Source: an uncultured Sphingorhabdus sp. (GTDB lineage Bacteria > Pseudomonadota > Alphaproteobacteria > Sphingomonadales > Sphingomonadaceae). From it: a stretch of 45,655 bases of DNA. The stretch is taken from positions 1-45,655 of the forward strand of contig CALDZL010000044.1 in NCBI GenBank assembly GCA_937944295.1. The letters run 5' to 3'. Numbering within the stretch: position 1 is the first letter of the stretch; every line of letters begins with the position of its first letter. The position numbers were made by a program, and so were the translations under genes. The notes beneath the pieces are model-generated. The model was not told the origin of the DNA. It saw only the letters and a list, made by a program, of their open reading frames with translations, and did no database searches. This document shows, in pieces, positions 32,681 through 42,728 of this stretch.

Positions 32681-33430
32681 ATGCCAGTTAAATGGATAAT
32701 AATTTTACTAGCATTTCTTAGCTTAATTATTGGTATATCAACCTATTTTGTTTTGGATAATAGTAGACCTATTAACAAATTGGCATTAATGTCTTCCATT
32801 CCGCTTGGCCTAGGTGAGGTGAATGTTGAACAAATGGTGCGTGGCGAGAGCAATCCCTCGGCAGCCTATATCTCGCTAAAGAAGCATTATGATATTATAT
32901 TAATAGATGCGATTGATGATAGATTATCGCAAGTTAACCTGTTGCTATTAGCGCAAGCTAGGCCTTTGTCTGGTCCAGAACTTGTTGCACTGGATAAATG
33001 GGTTAGAAAAGGTGGCCAAATAATAATATTATCAGATGCAGCTTTGCAATGGCCTAGTGATTATGCATTAGGCGACAAGAGACGCCCAATATACACATCT
33101 CTTTTATCTCCACTCTTTGCTTATTGGGGCTTAGAACAATTATTATTGGTAGAAGAGATTGAAGAACATTCAATCGCTCTAGGTGATTATAGCATAAATA
33201 CCGTAACACCTAGCGAATGGGTACTAATTGAGACCGATAGTCAAAATGTGGATTGCACCTTAAATAATAATAGGTTTGAAGCCAATTGCCGTGTGGGAAA
33301 AGGCAGGGCTATTTTAATTGGCGATAGTGATTTTATCCATGACCGTCATTGGCAGAGTTATTATGGCGAAGATGATAATATGTTATATCTGCTTCATAAG
33401 CTACAATTACTCACCAATTTAGGTGAGTGA
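32681..33430 (+). CDS. Membrane-anchored protein, DUF4350-like
   Basis: A 249-residue protein with an N-terminal membrane anchor (about residues 4-24, WIIILLAFLSLIIGISTYFVL). Next comes a soluble domain with an alternating alpha/beta look: KLALMSSIPLGLG, YDIILIDAID, LSGPELVALDKWVRKGGQIIILSDAALQWPSDYALGDKRRPIYTSLLSPLFAYWGLE, and a closing GKGRAILIGDSDFIHDRHWQ...NMLYLLHKLQLL. This layout resembles the DUF4350/GldG-type glutamine-amidotransferase-like domains seen near ABC exporters; no catalytic residues are evident. It may be involved in envelope processes, but I cannot assign a role. It is the last gene before the mraZ regulatory region. Confidence 0.75.
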   Translation: MPVKWIIILLAFLSLIIGISTYFVLDNSRPINKLALMSSIPLGLGEVNVEQMVRGESNPSAAYISLKKHYDIILIDAIDDRLSQVNLLLLAQARPLSGPELVALDKWVRKGGQIIILSDAALQWPSDYALGDKRRPIYTSLLSPLFAYWGLEQLLLVEEIEEHSIALGDYSINTVTPSEWVLIETDSQNVDCTLNNNRFEANCRVGKGRAILIGDSDFIHDRHWQSYYGEDDNMLYLLHKLQLLTNLGE

Positions 33431-33457
33431 AATAGTATATCAGCATTTCCATAGTTT

Positions 33458-33481
33458 GGGATTTTATGGAGTTAATCAGGG
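33458..33481 (+). promoter_or_regulatory. MraZ-box-like cluster, plus orientation
   Basis: GGGATTTTATGG (33458-33469), nine bases, then GGG (33479-33481). The GG(G) elements are 10-11 bases apart, as in the T-GGG repeats with N5 spacers that E. coli MraZ binds. The same 24-base pattern recurs on the other strand at 33663-33686. Binding by MraZ is inference. Confidence 0.5.
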
Positions 33482-33652
33482 TGAGCCCTTATTTCGGCCA
33501 ATTACTGATTATTTTGTCGTCAAAAATATACAACTTTTATAGTAAAAGCACCATTATATTGCTGTGAGAGCCATTTAACATGCAATTGAATATTTTTTTT
33601 CACTGCATTTTACATTACAAACCAGATACTTAGTAAGTTATCTATATGTTTT

Positions 33653-33686
33653 CCCATAAAATCCCTCTTTTCAACCATAAAATCCC
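33653..33686 (-). promoter_or_regulatory. MraZ-box-like cluster, minus orientation, two direct repeats
   Basis: On the minus strand GGGATTTTATGG occurs twice (33675-33686 and 33654-33665), 21 bases apart, so two helical turns. GG or GGG elements lie at 84-86, 75-76, 63-65 and 53-55, a 10-11-base rhythm. It lies about 102-135 bases before the mraZ ATG, in the likely leader or promoter. The periodic GGG fits the MraZ binding rule; no other known regulator is suggested. Confidence 0.55.
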
Positions 33687-33787
33687 TTGATATAAGCAAC
33701 CAATAATAGGGGTAGATTCAACCATCATGCGTTTATTCGTTTTTTGCGGTCATACAGGTTGTCCGTAAATGGAAGAGTTTTGCCCAA

Positions 33788-34297
33788 ATGAAATTGGGTG
33801 GAATTGTGAGTGAATTAATTGTCTATGGTGGATCGGGGCTGTCGAACGTCGACGGCAAAGGCCGCACGACAATACCATCTGAAATTCGTAAAAGTGTAGA
33901 AACCAGCAGTGCTGGCAACATGGTGTGTATAGCAAGGCATTCAAAACATAAATGTCTTGTTGGGTTTGGTCGTATGGAACGTACTAAGCTGCGCAGTGAT
34001 ATTGAGAGGCAATGGGATAGCGCTATTAGTCGTGGTGATGAATTTGATCGTGAGCTCGCTGGAATTACGTCATCATCAATATTTGAAACTGTATTTGAAC
34101 CTAGTGGTCGTTTCGTTTTGCATCCCATGCTGAGGCATTTTGGCGGTATTGACGGACAATTGTTCATGTTTGGTGCAACAACGCATTTCATGCTCTGGAA
34201 TCCTGAAATATTCCTGAGTGAGGCTCCAGAAGAATATGCGCATGTACGTGAAGAGCTTGATTATTGGATTAATATTCACGGGAAAGGCGGTAAATAA
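33788..34297 (+). CDS. mraZ: MraZ, transcriptional regulator of the dcw cluster
   Basis: A 169-residue protein of two SpoVT/AbrB-like domains: the first around SNVDGKGRTTIPSEIRKSV, the second around TVFEPSGRFVLHPMLRHFGGIDGQLFMFGATTHFMLWNPEIF. MraZ forms ring-shaped oligomers, binds GGG repeats upstream of its own operon and generally represses the cluster. The start could be ATG 33788 (GGAAG upstream) or GTG 33806. Its stop overlaps the rsmH start by one base (TAATG). It heads the dcw operon and is preceded by the long regulatory region with GGG-repeat clusters. Confidence 0.95.
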   Translation: MKLGGIVSELIVYGGSGLSNVDGKGRTTIPSEIRKSVETSSAGNMVCIARHSKHKCLVGFGRMERTKLRSDIERQWDSAISRGDEFDRELAGITSSSIFETVFEPSGRFVLHPMLRHFGGIDGQLFMFGATTHFMLWNPEIFLSEAPEEYAHVREELDYWINIHGKGGK

Positions 34298-35259
34298 TGA
34301 AACAAGCACCGCATATTCCCGTTATGATTGAAGAGATCATCCGCTCCCTTGCTATCACCCCTAGCATGGATGTGGTGGACGGTACCTTTGGTGCAGGAGG
34401 TTATAGCGAGAGGTTTCTCGCTGCAGGCGCGCGCGTTTATGCGTTCGACCGTGATCCCGATGCGCAAGCCAGAGGCTCTGAACTCTCAGGCAGGTATGGA
34501 GGCATGTTTAGCTTTCATCCTGCCTGCTTTTCTTCAATGGATACAGAATTACATTCTATCGGTATTGAGTCTGTAGACGCAATTGTCCTAGATATTGGTG
34601 TTTCATCAATGCAGCTTGATCAAGCCGAGAGAGGTTTTTCGTTTCAGTCAGACGGGCCGCTTGACATGCGTATGTCGCAAGATGGTCAGAGTGCTGCTGA
34701 CTTTCTCAATGAAGCTAACGAAGAGACTATTGCAGATATTATATACAACTATGGTGATGAACGACGCTCGCGCCGAATTGCCAAATATATTGTTTCAAAT
34801 AGACCAATAGAGCGAACAGCGCAGTTGGCATCTATCGTCCGCAGGGCGGTAGGCTATCAAGCGGGTGCTCCCAAAGATCCTGCGACCCGGACATTTCAGG
34901 CAATTCGTATCCACATTAATCAAGAGTTAGAAGAACTCTCAAATGCTCTGGTTGCTGCAGAACGCCTATTAAGGCCTGGCGGGCAATTGATAGTAATTAC
35001 ATTTCATAGCCTTGAGGACCGTATTGTTAAAAAATTTATGCGTAGACATAGTGGTACTGAGGTTGGTGGGTCACGGCATATGCCAGTAACGAAACAAATA
35101 AATAAGGCTATGTTTTCACGCCCTGCAAAACCAATCAAAGCATCAAGTAAAGAAATCGCAATGAATCCGCGTGCTCGTTCCGCCACAATGCGGGTCGCGG
35201 TGCGCAACTCTATATCAGCTGTAAGGGATATGGCTGGAGTAAAGGCAAAAAGATTATGA
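34297..35259 (+). CDS. rsmH: 16S rRNA (cytosine1402-N4)-methyltransferase RsmH
   Basis: A 320-residue SAM-dependent methyltransferase that modifies C1402 of 16S rRNA in the small-subunit P site. Features: HIPVMIEEIIRSL, the SAM loop DGTFGAGGYSERFL, YAFDRDPDAQARG, ILDIGVSSMQLDQAERGFSFQSDGPLDMRMS, and the C-terminal FHSLEDRIVKKFM plus NPRARSATMRVA. It starts on the last base of the mraZ stop and ends in an ATGA overlap with ftsL. Confidence 0.97.
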   Translation: MKQAPHIPVMIEEIIRSLAITPSMDVVDGTFGAGGYSERFLAAGARVYAFDRDPDAQARGSELSGRYGGMFSFHPACFSSMDTELHSIGIESVDAIVLDIGVSSMQLDQAERGFSFQSDGPLDMRMSQDGQSAADFLNEANEETIADIIYNYGDERRSRRIAKYIVSNRPIERTAQLASIVRRAVGYQAGAPKDPATRTFQAIRIHINQELEELSNALVAAERLLRPGGQLIVITFHSLEDRIVKKFMRRHSGTEVGGSRHMPVTKQINKAMFSRPAKPIKASSKEIAMNPRARSATMRVAVRNSISAVRDMAGVKAKRL

Positions 35260-35801
35260 GCAGTTCTATCAACCCTCTAAAAAATTTTGGTTGGTTTGCG
35301 ATCCTTCTTCTGGTTGTGATGCTACTTTATCCTATGTCATTAAATGTAGCATCTTTGCGCGGAGATTTGGTGGCAATAGACAAGGATATTCTCTCAACAA
35401 AGAAGGAAATAAATTATTTACAGGCTGAGATAAAAGCCCGTGCTAATTTGCAGCAATTGGAAGAGTGGAATGAGCTTTTATATGGTTTTAAATCTCCTAC
35501 TGCAGACCAATTTGCAAATGGAGAGAAGGCACTTGCTAATCTCGGTCGAAAGGCTGAGAATATTAAGCCTATATTAGTTTCAGTAAATGAACTCTCGAAT
35601 GGAGAGAATCCTGCAGGTGTTATCGGTTCTCCTTTTGCTCCTTTAAAGCCAAAGGTAGAAGTTGATAAAAAGGTTGAAAATATAATCCAGTCAGAAGTTC
35701 ATGAAGAAGATGCACCAGCCAAAATTGCATCAATTGATGAATTATTGGACGAGATTGACAATATACAAACCGTTAAAAATACTAAAGAAGCTGAGGAATA
35801 G
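35256..35801 (+). CDS. ftsL: Cell division protein FtsL-like, with long C-terminal extension
   Basis: A 181-residue protein in the ftsL position, between rsmH and ftsI. It has a short N-terminus, one membrane helix (about residues 12-32, WFAILLLVVMLLYPMSLNVAS), and a periplasmic coiled-coil with heptad-like Leu/Ile (LRGDLVAIDKDILSTKKEINYLQAEIKARANLQQLEEW). FtsL is usually 110-130 residues. Here the region after about residue 85 is a low-complexity Glu/Lys/Pro-rich extension, possibly disordered. Sequence similarity in this family is weak, so position and topology are the main evidence. The start overlaps rsmH by ATGA. Confidence 0.85.
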   Translation: MSSSINPLKNFGWFAILLLVVMLLYPMSLNVASLRGDLVAIDKDILSTKKEINYLQAEIKARANLQQLEEWNELLYGFKSPTADQFANGEKALANLGRKAENIKPILVSVNELSNGENPAGVIGSPFAPLKPKVEVDKKVENIIQSEVHEEDAPAKIASIDELLDEIDNIQTVKNTKEAEE

Positions 35802-35809
35802 GAATTTCT

Positions 35810-37540
35810 ATGACAGTATTGGTCGCAAGTTCTAGCCGATTAAGCCTTATACGTCAGACGCAAGCTGCTAGTAAAAAAGCATTTTGGCGTTTGCTTGTTA
35901 TCATGTTTCTATTCTTTTTATTTGTTATGCTAATTATTGCCAGATTGGCTAGTTTTGCAATATTCGGTGGGGCGCATGCATATGATGACATTTCATCAAC
36001 TTATATTCCTAAGCGTGGAGATATTGTTGATCGCAATGGTGAGCCTCTTGCCAGAACAATTGATGCATATGCAATTTGGTTAAATCCCAAAAAACTATTT
36101 GGGGATAAAAAAGATTTAGCAAAAAAATTACATGAAATATTTCCTGATACAGAGTCGGATGTATTTTTAAAAAAATTACAATCTAATCGGTCTACATATT
36201 TGCGAAAAAGAGCATTGCCATCCCAAGTAAAAAAGGTTCATGCTTTGGGAGAAATTGGAATTGAATTTCCTCGTGAAGCAGAACGTCTTTACCCCCAACA
36301 TGATCTAGCTGCGCATATATTGGGATTTGTCAATCAAGATGGTAAGGGTGTTTTGGGTATGGAAAATATCCTTAATGAACATCTTTCAAACCCAGAAACG
36401 CGATATGAACCAGTGCAATTATCTATTGACTCCAGAGTGCAAGCTGCTCTGGAAAGTGAATTGATGCGCGGTATTAAATCAACGGGTGCAAAAGGTGGTG
36501 CTGGCGTTATATTAAATGCTAATAATGGTGAAATTGTTGCCATGTCTACATTGCCGTCATTTAATCCAAATACTCCTAAATTCTATAATATACCCGAGAC
36601 ATATGATCTAACAAAAAATGGAAAAACGCCTTTAAGTCGACAGGTCAACAGTGTTACAAACCGTGTGTATGAACTAGGCTCTACCTTTAAGCCTCTTACA
36701 GTTGCAGCGGCCCTAGATGCTGGCACGGTGCGAGATTTAGCGATACGATATGATGCTACAAAATCTGTGAAAATCGATGGGCATAAAATTAGCGATACGC
36801 ATGCATCGCACCGATGGCTTAATGTGCCAGAGGCACTAGTACATAGTTCCAATATTGTTACAGCCCGTATTGCCGATAATCTTGGAAAAGAGAAAATGGA
36901 TATCATGCTCAGGAAACTTGGGTTTAATGAACGTCCTGTTGTAGAACTTGGTGAGAGAGCTAAGCCTTTATGGCCTAAAAATTGGGGGCGCGTTACCAAT
37001 ATGACGGTTGGTTATGGGCATGGTATTTCGGTTACACCTTTGCATTTGGCTTCTGCTTATGCAACTTTGGTGAATGGTGGGGTTTACCGCCCAACCACAT
37101 TATTAAAACGCAAAGAAGATGAAAAGATTACAGAGCATCGTGTATTTAAATCAGCCACGAGTGCGCGCATGCGTCAACTTTTGCGTATGATTGTGTCCGA
37201 TGGAACAGGCAAGAATGCTGATGCTAAAGGCTATCGTGTAGGTGGAAAAACAGGTTCAGCTGAGAAGCCTGCTGATGGTGGTTATGCGAAAAAATTATTA
37301 GTTTCTACATTTGCAGCAGCTTTTCCAATGGATGATCCGCAATATGTTGTCATTGCAATGGTGGATGAACCTTCGGGGACTGCTGCTACTAATTTTAATA
37401 GAACTGCTGGGTGGACGGCTGCCCCTATTGTTAAGAAATTGGTGCCGCGTATAGGACCTATGTTAAATATTATTCCTGATGAGCATCGCGATGTTGATGT
37501 TTCAGAATTATTACCATTATTGTGGAAAGCAAAGGGATAG
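35810..37540 (+). CDS. ftsI: Peptidoglycan D,D-transpeptidase FtsI (PBP3)
   Basis: A 576-residue bitopic penicillin-binding protein for septal cross-linking. It has a membrane helix at about 27-50, a PBP-dimer domain (YIPKRGDIVDRNGEPLARTIDAYAIWLNPKK), then the transpeptidase: the active-site SxxK in LGSTFKPLTVAAAL, the SxN motif in VHSSNIVTARIAD, and KTG in RVGGKTGSAEKP. It works with FtsW and FtsL. The start is eight bases after the ftsL stop, with AGGAA before it. Confidence 0.97.
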   Translation: MTVLVASSSRLSLIRQTQAASKKAFWRLLVIMFLFFLFVMLIIARLASFAIFGGAHAYDDISSTYIPKRGDIVDRNGEPLARTIDAYAIWLNPKKLFGDKKDLAKKLHEIFPDTESDVFLKKLQSNRSTYLRKRALPSQVKKVHALGEIGIEFPREAERLYPQHDLAAHILGFVNQDGKGVLGMENILNEHLSNPETRYEPVQLSIDSRVQAALESELMRGIKSTGAKGGAGVILNANNGEIVAMSTLPSFNPNTPKFYNIPETYDLTKNGKTPLSRQVNSVTNRVYELGSTFKPLTVAAALDAGTVRDLAIRYDATKSVKIDGHKISDTHASHRWLNVPEALVHSSNIVTARIADNLGKEKMDIMLRKLGFNERPVVELGERAKPLWPKNWGRVTNMTVGYGHGISVTPLHLASAYATLVNGGVYRPTTLLKRKEDEKITEHRVFKSATSARMRQLLRMIVSDGTGKNADAKGYRVGGKTGSAEKPADGGYAKKLLVSTFAAAFPMDDPQYVVIAMVDEPSGTAATNFNRTAGWTAAPIVKKLVPRIGPMLNIIPDEHRDVDVSELLPLLWKAKG

Positions 37541-37544
37541 ATAT

Positions 37545-38969
37545 ATGAAATTAAGCGCATTGATCGGCGAGGCTGGTAATTATTCCGATGCAATAATCAC
37601 GGGTTTTGCGATTGATAACCGTAAAGTTGCTCCAGGTACTATTTTTGGTGCTTTTCAAGGAGCTACTGTCAATGGAGAGGATTTTATTGACGATGCAATT
37701 GCAAAAGGTGCCATAGCAATAGTTGCACGTGAGCAAGCTCGAGTTAATGGTGCCTTTCATATTATATCAGATAATCCACGGCAAAAATTTGCCCATGTAG
37801 CTGCTGGTTTTTTTGGCCCATTTCCAGAGAAAGTTGCAGCCGTAACAGGCACAAATGGCAAGACATCAGTAGCAGAACTAAGCCGCCAGCTATGGGCAAT
37901 ATGTGGCCAAAAATCGGCATCGATTGGAACTCTAGGCGTTACAACATCATCCGATCAAGTGCGCACTGGGTTAACTACACCTGATGTGGTTACCTTTTTG
38001 TCCAATATGACCGGTCTGTCGCGCGAAGGGGTCACCCATGTGATATTTGAAGCTTCTAGCCATGGATTGCATCAATATAGAACCGAAGGGATAGCGGTTG
38101 ATATAGCGGCTTTTACAAATTTAAGCCGCGATCATCTGGATTATCACGGAGATATGGATCAATATTTAACCGCTAAGATGCGTCTGTTTGATGAAATGAT
38201 TAAAGATGATGGCATAGCCGTTTTCTGGGCTGATGATCCTTGGTCAGAAAAAGCTATGAAACATGCGATGGCTCGAGATTTAAAAATCCTCTCTGTGGGG
38301 CAAAATGGTCATGATATTAAAATCATAGAGCGTGAGCCCACGCAATTAGGGCAGAAGCTGATATTATCCGTTGAGGAGCAAGAATATAAAATTAACCTCC
38401 CACTGATTGGTGCCTATCAAGCGTCTAATGCTCTAGTGAGTGCAGCAATAGCCATGGCAAGCGGCATTGATGCATCATTAGCTTTGAGTAATATTCATAG
38501 GTTGCAACCCGTTTCGGGTCGCTTGGAACGCGCCGCCATTACAAAAACTGGTGCTCCAATATATGTTGATTATGCGCATACCCCAGATGGGTTAGAGGCT
38601 GCTATAGCTGCGCTACGTCCGCATACAGATGGTAAGCTTATTTCTATTATTGGTGCTGGAGGTGACAGGGATGTTGGTAAGCGTTCATTAATGGGGCAAG
38701 TGGCAAGTGAAGGCAGTGATATTGTTATCGTTACCGATGATAATCCACGTACCGAAGATCCTGCAAAAATTAGAGAGAATGTAATGCAAGGCACTAGAGA
38801 TGCTATAGAGATTGGTGATCGGCGTAGTGCAATAAGCCGTGCCATAGAGATAGCTGCTGCTGGGGATATTATATTATTGGCAGGCAAAGGGCATGAAGAA
38901 GGGCAAATCATCGGGAATAAAATATTGCCATTTAATGATGTCCAAGTCGCTAGAGAGTGTGCTGCATGA
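37545..38969 (+). CDS. murE: UDP-MurNAc-tripeptide synthetase MurE (meso-DAP type)
   Basis: A 474-residue Mur ligase. Domains are the UMAG-binding N-terminus (GFAIDNRKVAPGTIFGAFQG), the ATP site AAVTGTNGKTSVAEL, FEASSHGLHQYR, TNLSRDHLDYHGDMDQY, and the DNPR substrate motif in VTDDNPRTEDP, which indicates meso-diaminopimelate as the amino acid added. ATG 37545 is preceded by AAAGGGAT; the frame is open upstream but overlaps ftsI. The gap to ftsI is four bases, and the stop overlaps the murF start. Confidence 0.97.
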   Translation: MKLSALIGEAGNYSDAIITGFAIDNRKVAPGTIFGAFQGATVNGEDFIDDAIAKGAIAIVAREQARVNGAFHIISDNPRQKFAHVAAGFFGPFPEKVAAVTGTNGKTSVAELSRQLWAICGQKSASIGTLGVTTSSDQVRTGLTTPDVVTFLSNMTGLSREGVTHVIFEASSHGLHQYRTEGIAVDIAAFTNLSRDHLDYHGDMDQYLTAKMRLFDEMIKDDGIAVFWADDPWSEKAMKHAMARDLKILSVGQNGHDIKIIEREPTQLGQKLILSVEEQEYKINLPLIGAYQASNALVSAAIAMASGIDASLALSNIHRLQPVSGRLERAAITKTGAPIYVDYAHTPDGLEAAIAALRPHTDGKLISIIGAGGDRDVGKRSLMGQVASEGSDIVIVTDDNPRTEDPAKIRENVMQGTRDAIEIGDRRSAISRAIEIAAAGDIILLAGKGHEEGQIIGNKILPFNDVQVARECAA

Positions 38970-40351
38970 CATTGTGGACTTCTCAGGAAATTGCGCGTGC
39001 TATTGGTGGTGAATCCTATGGTGATTTTTCAGTAAATGGTGTCGCATTTGATTCGCGTGAAATAGTGGAACATGATTTATTCTTTGCCTTAAAAGGTGAG
39101 CATAGCGATGGTCATTTATTTGTTGAAACGGCCATTAAAAATGGAGCAAGCGGTGCTATAACTAGCGAAAGGATTAATTCGCCTCATATTTTGGTGAATG
39201 ATACAGTTGCAGCCTTAAATGATTTGGCACATGCATCGAGAGATCGCAGTTCTGCAATAATTATTGGTGTAACGGGTTCTGCAGGAAAAACGGGAACAAA
39301 AGAAGCGCTTTTTGAAGCTTTAAACAGATCGTCTCGCGGCAAAGCGCATCGCAGCGTAAAAAGTTATAATAATCATGTTGGTGTTCCACTAAGCCTAACA
39401 AGGATGCCTGCTGATAGCGATTATGGCATTTTTGAAATGGGCATGAACCATAGCGGAGAATTGCGAGATTTAAGTGCTATTGTGCGTCCACATATTGCTC
39501 TCATCACGACTATTGCACCCGCCCATGTCGAATTTTTCAAGGATGAAAGTGAAATTGCGGCTGCAAAAGCAGAAATTTTTGAAGGGGTTGTTCATGGCGG
39601 TACAGCAATCATTCCCTATGATAACCCACATTATCAGCAATTGCGCCAAGCAGCGGTGGATCAAGACTTAAAAATCATATCATTTGGACTTTCTAAAGAT
39701 GCTGATGTTCATGCCATAGATGTTATCAAATCAGGCGATGGATTATCGCTTATAACATCGCAAATTTGCAGTAAATCTCTTATTTATAGTCTTTCGCAAG
39801 CAGGAGAGCATTGGGTCGTTAATTCGCTGGCTGTTATGGCGGCTGTATATGCTGCAGGAGGGGATTTGGCTTCTGCTGGATTAGCGCTGGCTGATATGAA
39901 TGCTCTGCCTGGACGAGGAGCAAAACATGTCATAAAATTTGATGGTAATAGTCTGACTTTAATGGACGAGAGTTATAATGCTAATCCATCTTCTATGCGG
40001 GTGACTATTGCTCAATTGGGAGAAACACCAGCAAAAAGGCGTGTTGCTATTTTAGGGGCTATGGGTGAGTTAGGCCATAAATCTGAAGAATATCATTTAG
40101 AAATTGAAGTATATTTGAATCGAGCAAAAGTTGATTATGTTATTTTAGTTGGAAACGAAATGAAAATTCTCGCAAAACGATTGCAATCAATGCTTGAGCC
40201 TCTAATAGAATGCAATCATTGCAATAATGCAGTAGAAGCAATGCAATTATACGAAGAACATATTAAAGATGGCGATGCGATTCTGGTTAAGGGTTCTAAT
40301 TTTTTAGGGCTTGGCCAGATAGTAGAGCAATTATTGGGCGGGAAAAATTAA
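38966..40351 (+). CDS. murF: UDP-MurNAc-tripeptide–D-Ala-D-Ala ligase MurF
   Basis: A 461-residue Mur ligase adding D-Ala-D-Ala. It has [28 protein letters not shown] at the N-terminus, the P-loop [72 protein letters not shown], and the C-terminal [13 protein letters not shown]. Start ATG 38966 overlaps the murE TGA (ATGA); the stop TAA overlaps the mraY ATG by one base. Confidence 0.97.
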   Translation: MTLWTSQEIARAIGGESYGDFSVNGVAFDSREIVEHDLFFALKGEHSDGHLFVETAIKNGASGAITSERINSPHILVNDTVAALNDLAHASRDRSSAIIIGVTGSAGKTGTKEALFEALNRSSRGKAHRSVKSYNNHVGVPLSLTRMPADSDYGIFEMGMNHSGELRDLSAIVRPHIALITTIAPAHVEFFKDESEIAAAKAEIFEGVVHGGTAIIPYDNPHYQQLRQAAVDQDLKIISFGLSKDADVHAIDVIKSGDGLSLITSQICSKSLIYSLSQAGEHWVVNSLAVMAAVYAAGGDLASAGLALADMNALPGRGAKHVIKFDGNSLTLMDESYNANPSSMRVTIAQLGETPAKRRVAILGAMGELGHKSEEYHLEIEVYLNRAKVDYVILVGNEMKILAKRLQSMLEPLIECNHCNNAVEAMQLYEEHIKDGDAILVKGSNFLGLGQIVEQLLGGKN

Positions 40352-41421
40352 TGTTATATTTGCTGGCGGAATGGTTCGGCTTTGATGGTTTATTTAACCT
40401 CTTCCGATATTTAAGTTTCCGTTCTGGTGGTGCTATTGTGACATCGCTATTCATTGGTATGTTAATTGGCCCAAGTTTTATAAATTTATTGCGTATGAAA
40501 CAGGGTAAAGGTCAACCTATTAGGAGTGATGGACCCAAAACCCATTTGGCCAAGGTGGGAACTCCGACAATGGGAGGCCTGATGATTTTAACATCTATGA
40601 CACTCTCTCTATTTTTGTGGATGAGGCCTGATAATATACTAATATGGTCTTGTCTGTTTGTAACGCTTGGTTTTGGTGCAATTGGGTTTTTAGACGATTA
40701 TGATAAAGTTCGGAAAGCCAGTCATCAGGGGGTGTCTGGTAAGGTTAGATTATTATTTGAATTTGCGGTTGCGGGCTTTGCTAGTTGGATGATTTTAAGC
40801 AAAATTGGTACAGACTTATACATACCATTTATAAGTAATATCGCGATTGATTTGGGCATATTATACTTATTTTTTGCAATGTTTGTTATTGTAGGTTCTG
40901 GTAATGCCGTTAATTTAACGGATGGTCTTGATGGGTTAGCAACCATGCCCGTTGTTGTCGCATCGGGGGCTTTTTTGATCATCGTTTATTTGGCGGGCAA
41001 TGCAATTTACTCTGATTATTTGGGGATTCCATTTGTCGAAGGAGCAGGGGAGTTAGCAATTTTCTGCGCTGCGATTATAGGCGCCTGTCTGGCGTTCTTA
41101 TGGTTCAATGCCCCACCTGCTGCTATATTTATGGGGGATACAGGTAGTCTGGCTCTAGGCGGTGCATTGGGTGCAATTGCTGTTTCTGTGCATCACGAAT
41201 TTGTATTGGCTATAGTTGGCGGTTTATTTGTATTGGAAGCAGTCTCTGTTATCATTCAAGTCTTCTTCTTCAAACGAACGGGCAAGCGTGTGTTTCGGAT
41301 GGCACCAATCCACCATCATTTTGAACAATTGGGATGGCCTGAAACAACCGTGGTGATTAGGTTTTGGATCATTAGTCTTGTATTGGCGCTTGCTGGATTA
41401 TCAACGTTGAAGTTGAGATGA
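40351..41421 (+). CDS. mraY: Phospho-MurNAc-pentapeptide transferase MraY
   Basis: A 356-residue membrane enzyme of about ten helices that makes lipid I from UDP-MurNAc-pentapeptide and undecaprenyl phosphate. It has the conserved [75 protein letters not shown] and [16 protein letters not shown]. The Asp residues of the DD and NLTDGLDG motifs that hold Mg are present. It starts on the last base of the murF stop and ends overlapping murD by ATGA. Confidence 0.97.
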   Translation: MLYLLAEWFGFDGLFNLFRYLSFRSGGAIVTSLFIGMLIGPSFINLLRMKQGKGQPIRSDGPKTHLAKVGTPTMGGLMILTSMTLSLFLWMRPDNILIWSCLFVTLGFGAIGFLDDYDKVRKASHQGVSGKVRLLFEFAVAGFASWMILSKIGTDLYIPFISNIAIDLGILYLFFAMFVIVGSGNAVNLTDGLDGLATMPVVVASGAFLIIVYLAGNAIYSDYLGIPFVEGAGELAIFCAAIIGACLAFLWFNAPPAAIFMGDTGSLALGGALGAIAVSVHHEFVLAIVGGLFVLEAVSVIIQVFFFKRTGKRVFRMAPIHHHFEQLGWPETTVVIRFWIISLVLALAGLSTLKLR

Positions 41422-42728
41422 TTAGAAGCCGTCTCTTTGCTGGTAAAAAATATGCTGTTCTAGGCCTTGCCAGATCTGGGATGGCGACAATAAAGGCTTT
41501 ATCAGAGAGCGGCGCAACTATATTGGCCTGGGACAACCGGGAAGAGGCGAGAAATAATGCCTCTCAATGGGCAGAAATAGCAGATATTATACAAGCCGAT
41601 TTGACAGGTTTTGCTGCGATCATTGTATCGCCAGGTGTTCCTCTAAATACACATCCAATAACAGAAAAGTCTGTTGAATATGGTGTTCCTATTATAGGTG
41701 ATATAGAATTATTTTCTCAAGCTAGATTGTCACTGCCGTCTCATAGAGTTGTAGGAATAACAGGGACGAATGGCAAATCTACAACTACTGCTTTACTGCA
41801 TCATATCATGCAATATTGTGGTTTTCCTGCGCGAATGGGTGGTAATATTGGTTTACCAATAATGTCTCAAGACCCGCTACCAGAGGGCGGTATATATATA
41901 TTAGAACTCTCTAGTTACCAAATAGATTTAACGCATAGTCTGTCTTGTGATGTAGCGGCACTGATAAATTTATCTCCTGATCATTTAGATCGTTATGATG
42001 GTTATCAATCTTATATCTCTAGCAAAGAACGCTTGTTTGCGATGCAAGATGCAGACCATATTTCTATAATAGGGGATGGAGATAAAGATACGTTGCAAGT
42101 TTATGAGCGCGTAATTAGGCACAGAGGACCGCAAAATGTTATCCTTGTGGACAAGGATATAAATGTTAATCAAAGTCGATTGCCATCATTGCAAGGGCCT
42201 CACAATATGCAAAATATAGCCATAGTTGCAACTATTTGCAGGGCTTTGGGATTGTCTGAACATCAATGGCGTAATGCTCTTTCTACCTTTCAAGGTTTGG
42301 AGCATCGATTAGAGAGAGTCGCAAAAATTGATGATGTCCTTTATATTAATGATAGTAAAGCAACCAATCCAGAATCTGTTATACCTGCATTGGCAGCCTA
42401 TAATAATATTCATTGGATTGTTGGCGGTATTGCTAAAGCTGAGAGCTTTGAGGTTTTCAAAACTAGTCTGGGCAATGTAAAAAAAGTCTATACTATTGGC
42501 CAATCTGGGCCATTATTTGCGAATGCTTTTCAAGAGTGTTTACCAGTAGAAAATTGTAAACTGCTGGCAAATGCGGTTATGAAAGCTGCGCAAAATGCTG
42601 TTGCAGGAGATGTGGTTTTATTATCACCAGCATGCGCTTCATTTGATCAATTTAGTGACTTTGAAGCGCGTGGGGATTGTTATAAGGCGGCCATAGCGAA
42701 TATTTTGCCCAGAGGTGAGGATGGCTGA
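41418..42728 (+). CDS. murD: UDP-MurNAc-L-alanine–D-glutamate ligase MurD
   Basis: A 436-residue ligase. Visible are [36 protein letters not shown], the ATP loop [56 protein letters not shown] and [17 protein letters not shown]. The C-terminal [26 protein letters not shown] is typical. The start overlaps mraY (ATGA) and the end overlaps ftsW. Confidence 0.97.
   Translation: MIRSRLFAGKKYAVLGLARSGMATIKALSESGATILAWDNREEARNNASQWAEIADIIQADLTGFAAIIVSPGVPLNTHPITEKSVEYGVPIIGDIELFSQARLSLPSHRVVGITGTNGKSTTTALLHHIMQYCGFPARMGGNIGLPIMSQDPLPEGGIYILELSSYQIDLTHSLSCDVAALINLSPDHLDRYDGYQSYISSKERLFAMQDADHISIIGDGDKDTLQVYERVIRHRGPQNVILVDKDINVNQSRLPSLQGPHNMQNIAIVATICRALGLSEHQWRNALSTFQGLEHRLERVAKIDDVLYINDSKATNPESVIPALAAYNNIHWIVGGIAKAESFEVFKTSLGNVKKVYTIGQSGPLFANAFQECLPVENCKLLANAVMKAAQNAVAGDVVLLSPACASFDQFSDFEARGDCYKAAIANILPRGEDG

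Larger units (their letters stand above)
33431..33787. other. Non-coding region upstream of mraZ with operator-like clusters and a candidate promoter
   Basis: These 357 bases contain no plausible gene. They hold two GGG-repeat clusters (33458-33481 and 33653-33686) in opposite orientation. Between them is a possible sigma70-like promoter: TTGTCG at 33514-33519, an 18-base spacer, then TATAGT at 33538-33543. Transcription from there would give a leader of about 235 bases to the mraZ start. The T-run TTTTTTTT near 33590 is not preceded by an obvious stem. The promoter call is weak; the repeats are the solid observation. Confidence 0.6.
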
